Origin: Thiobacillus sp.
GTDB lineage: Bacteria; Pseudomonadota; Gammaproteobacteria; Burkholderiales; Thiobacillaceae
Length of the DNA: 7,845 bases
Direction: 5' to 3'
Assembly: GCA_018780025.1 (NCBI GenBank)
Contig: JADMKH010000093.1
Coordinates: 1 to 7,845, forward strand
In this document: piece by piece, positions 6,817-7,845 of the stretch
Layout: the number at the start of each line of letters is the position of its first letter
Position numbering within the stretch: the stretch's first letter is position 1
Notes under the pieces: model-generated
What the model was told of the DNA's origin: nothing
The model's input: only the letters and a program-made list of their open reading frames with translations
Database searches by the model: none
Translations under genes and position numbers: made by a program

Positions 6817-7845
6817 GGGTTTGGTTTTGCGAATGCGCTCCGCGCCAGGTCAGCAGGATGATGGGAATGATACCGGCAATGACAATGGCAAGCGAAGGCA
6901 GCGCGGCGCGCTCCCATTCGCCCTCCGAGGTCATCTCGAAAACCCGGACGGCCAGGGTGTCCCAGCCGAACGGGCGCGTCATCAGGGTGATCGGCATTTC
7001 CTTCATGATGTCGACAAAGGCGAATACCGCAGCCGTGAGCAGGCTGGCGCGCAGCATCGGCAGGTGGACGCGGGTCAGGAGTCCGGCCGCGCCCGTGCCA
7101 AGATTGCGTGCGGCTTCATCGACGTTGCGCGTGATGCGGTGGAGTCCGCTCTCGATGGGGCCAAAGCCCACCGCAAGAAAGCGCACCAGGTAGGCCAGCA
7201 GCATCACCAGCAGCGTGCCTTTGAGCACTTCGTGGCCTTCGAACCCGAACCAGGCGCGTCCGCTGTCGATCAGCCAGTTGTCCAGCCATGCCACCGGAAT
7301 GAAGAGCCCCACCGCCAGCACCGCGCCGGGAAAAGCGTAGCCGATCGTGGCCAGACGCTGCGTCCACATCATGGTTTTGCCGGGGCGCTGGCGCCCGGCG
7401 TAAGCGAGCAACAGCGAGACTCCCACCACGATCAGCGCGCCCATGCCGGCCAGCAGCAGGGAATGCCAGGCGAAGGCCCAGTAGCGGCTATCGAGATCGT
7501 CGGCGATGACATCGCGTGCCCACAGCGCAAGCTGGGTGACCGGAATAATGAAGGCAATGGCCAAAACGGTGCTGGCGTAGAGCAAAGCCAGTGCCGCCAT
7601 GGTGGGCGACAACTTGATCCGGCGTGAAGCGGCACTGCGACCCACCGCGCCATAGCGCATTTTTGCGCGCGAGCGTTGCTCGAATACCACGGCGACCAGC
7701 ACGAACAGGATCAGGATCGAGGCGAGCTGCGCCGCGGCAGGCAAGGAGAACAGGCTGTACCACGCTTTGTAGATGGCGGTGGTGAAGGTGTCGTAGTTGA
7801 AGATGGCCATGGTGCCGAAATCGGCCAGGGTTTCCATCAGTGCCA
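6809..7845 (-). CDS. fbpB: ABC transporter permease, ferric-iron (FbpB) type, C-terminal part (partial)
   Basis: The reading frame runs off the right edge without a stop: the codons before the first visible ATG (7837) read A-L, giving ALMETLADFGT. That segment, with the following TFTTAIYKAWYSL, is typical of the middle of FbpB-type double permeases of about 500-550 residues. About 200 N-terminal residues should therefore lie outside the window, and the internal ATG is not the true start. The visible 344 residues (numbered here from that ATG) contain about six or seven hydrophobic membrane segments, for example 37-52, 79-105, 122-146, 165-183, 205-224, 262-280 and 313-330. The EAA loop that contacts the ATPase is at about 240-260 (DEAARNLG ... 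VHLP). The stop lies inside the ATPase gene. The product would form the transmembrane channel of the importer; the periplasmic binding protein (FbpA-like) is expected upstream but is not visible. Confidence 0.85.
   Translation of the reverse strand, partial: ALMETLADFGTMAIFNYDTFTTAIYKAWYSLFSLPAAAQLASILILFVLVAVVFEQRSRAKMRYGAVGRSAASRRIKLSPTMAALALLYASTVLAIAFIIPVTQLALWARDVIADDLDSRYWAFAWHSLLLAGMGALIVVGVSLLLAYAGRQRPGKTMMWTQRLATIGYAFPGAVLAVGLFIPVAWLDNWLIDSGRAWFGFEGHEVLKGTLLVMLLAYLVRFLAVGFGPIESGLHRITRNVDEAARNLGTGAAGLLTRVHLPMLRASLLTAAVFAFVDIMKEMPITLMTRPFGWDTLAVRVFEMTSEGEWERAALPSLAIVIAGIIPIILLTWRGAHSQNQTHG

Noticed and set aside
6569..7627. 352-codon + strand frame opposite the ATPase and permease genes
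   Set aside because: It spans the antisense of two recognised genes, is rich in Arg/Gln/His and has no domain. It is a shadow.

Overview
The window carries five coding regions of ordinary bacterial chromosomal character: moderately high GC, G/C-rich third positions and dense packing. It also shows the last codons of a possible sixth gene at the left edge. The families present (SulP anion transporter with an extra C-terminal domain, FbpB/FbpC-type ferric-iron ABC transporter, BarA-like hybrid histidine kinase with HPt, secreted DUF302 protein) fit a proteobacterium, most likely a betaproteobacterium. That placement is a guess from style and gene content; no marker gene is present. I see no rRNA, tRNA, CRISPR array, insertion sequence or phage gene.

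Layout. From about 58 to 2310 on the + strand lies a 750-residue SulP-family anion transporter. Its start overlaps, as TGATG, a stop codon that may end an upstream gene cut by the window edge. The rest is on the - strand, convergent with SulP across a 28-base gap. Read in its own direction from the right edge it is: the C-terminal ~344 residues of an FbpB-type permease (cut by the edge); an FbpC-type ATPase overlapping the permease by 8 bases; a complex hybrid histidine kinase starting 11 bases after the ATPase stop; and, 66 bases further on, a secreted DUF302 protein. That last gap holds a good sigma70-like promoter whose spacer is filled by a 22-base imperfect palindrome, so the DUF302 gene probably has its own switchable promoter.

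How the genes may work together. The permease and ATPase should form an importer for ferric iron or a similar ligand, with the substrate-binding protein expected upstream, outside the window. The tight spacing of the kinase suggests it is co-expressed with the transporter, so it could sense envelope, metal or redox status and pass phosphate by His-Asp-His relay to a response regulator not encoded here. The DUF302 protein, with a methionine cluster and two cysteines in a likely periplasmic location, could have a metal- or redox-related role; this is inference. The SulP gene looks like a separate unit.

Most worth following: the extra C-terminal domain on SulP, the promoter/palindrome before the DUF302 gene, the cysteine cluster in the FbpC-like ATPase, and the kinase embedded in a transporter operon. 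None of these shows a wholly new system, and no stretch over 300 bases lacks a gene.
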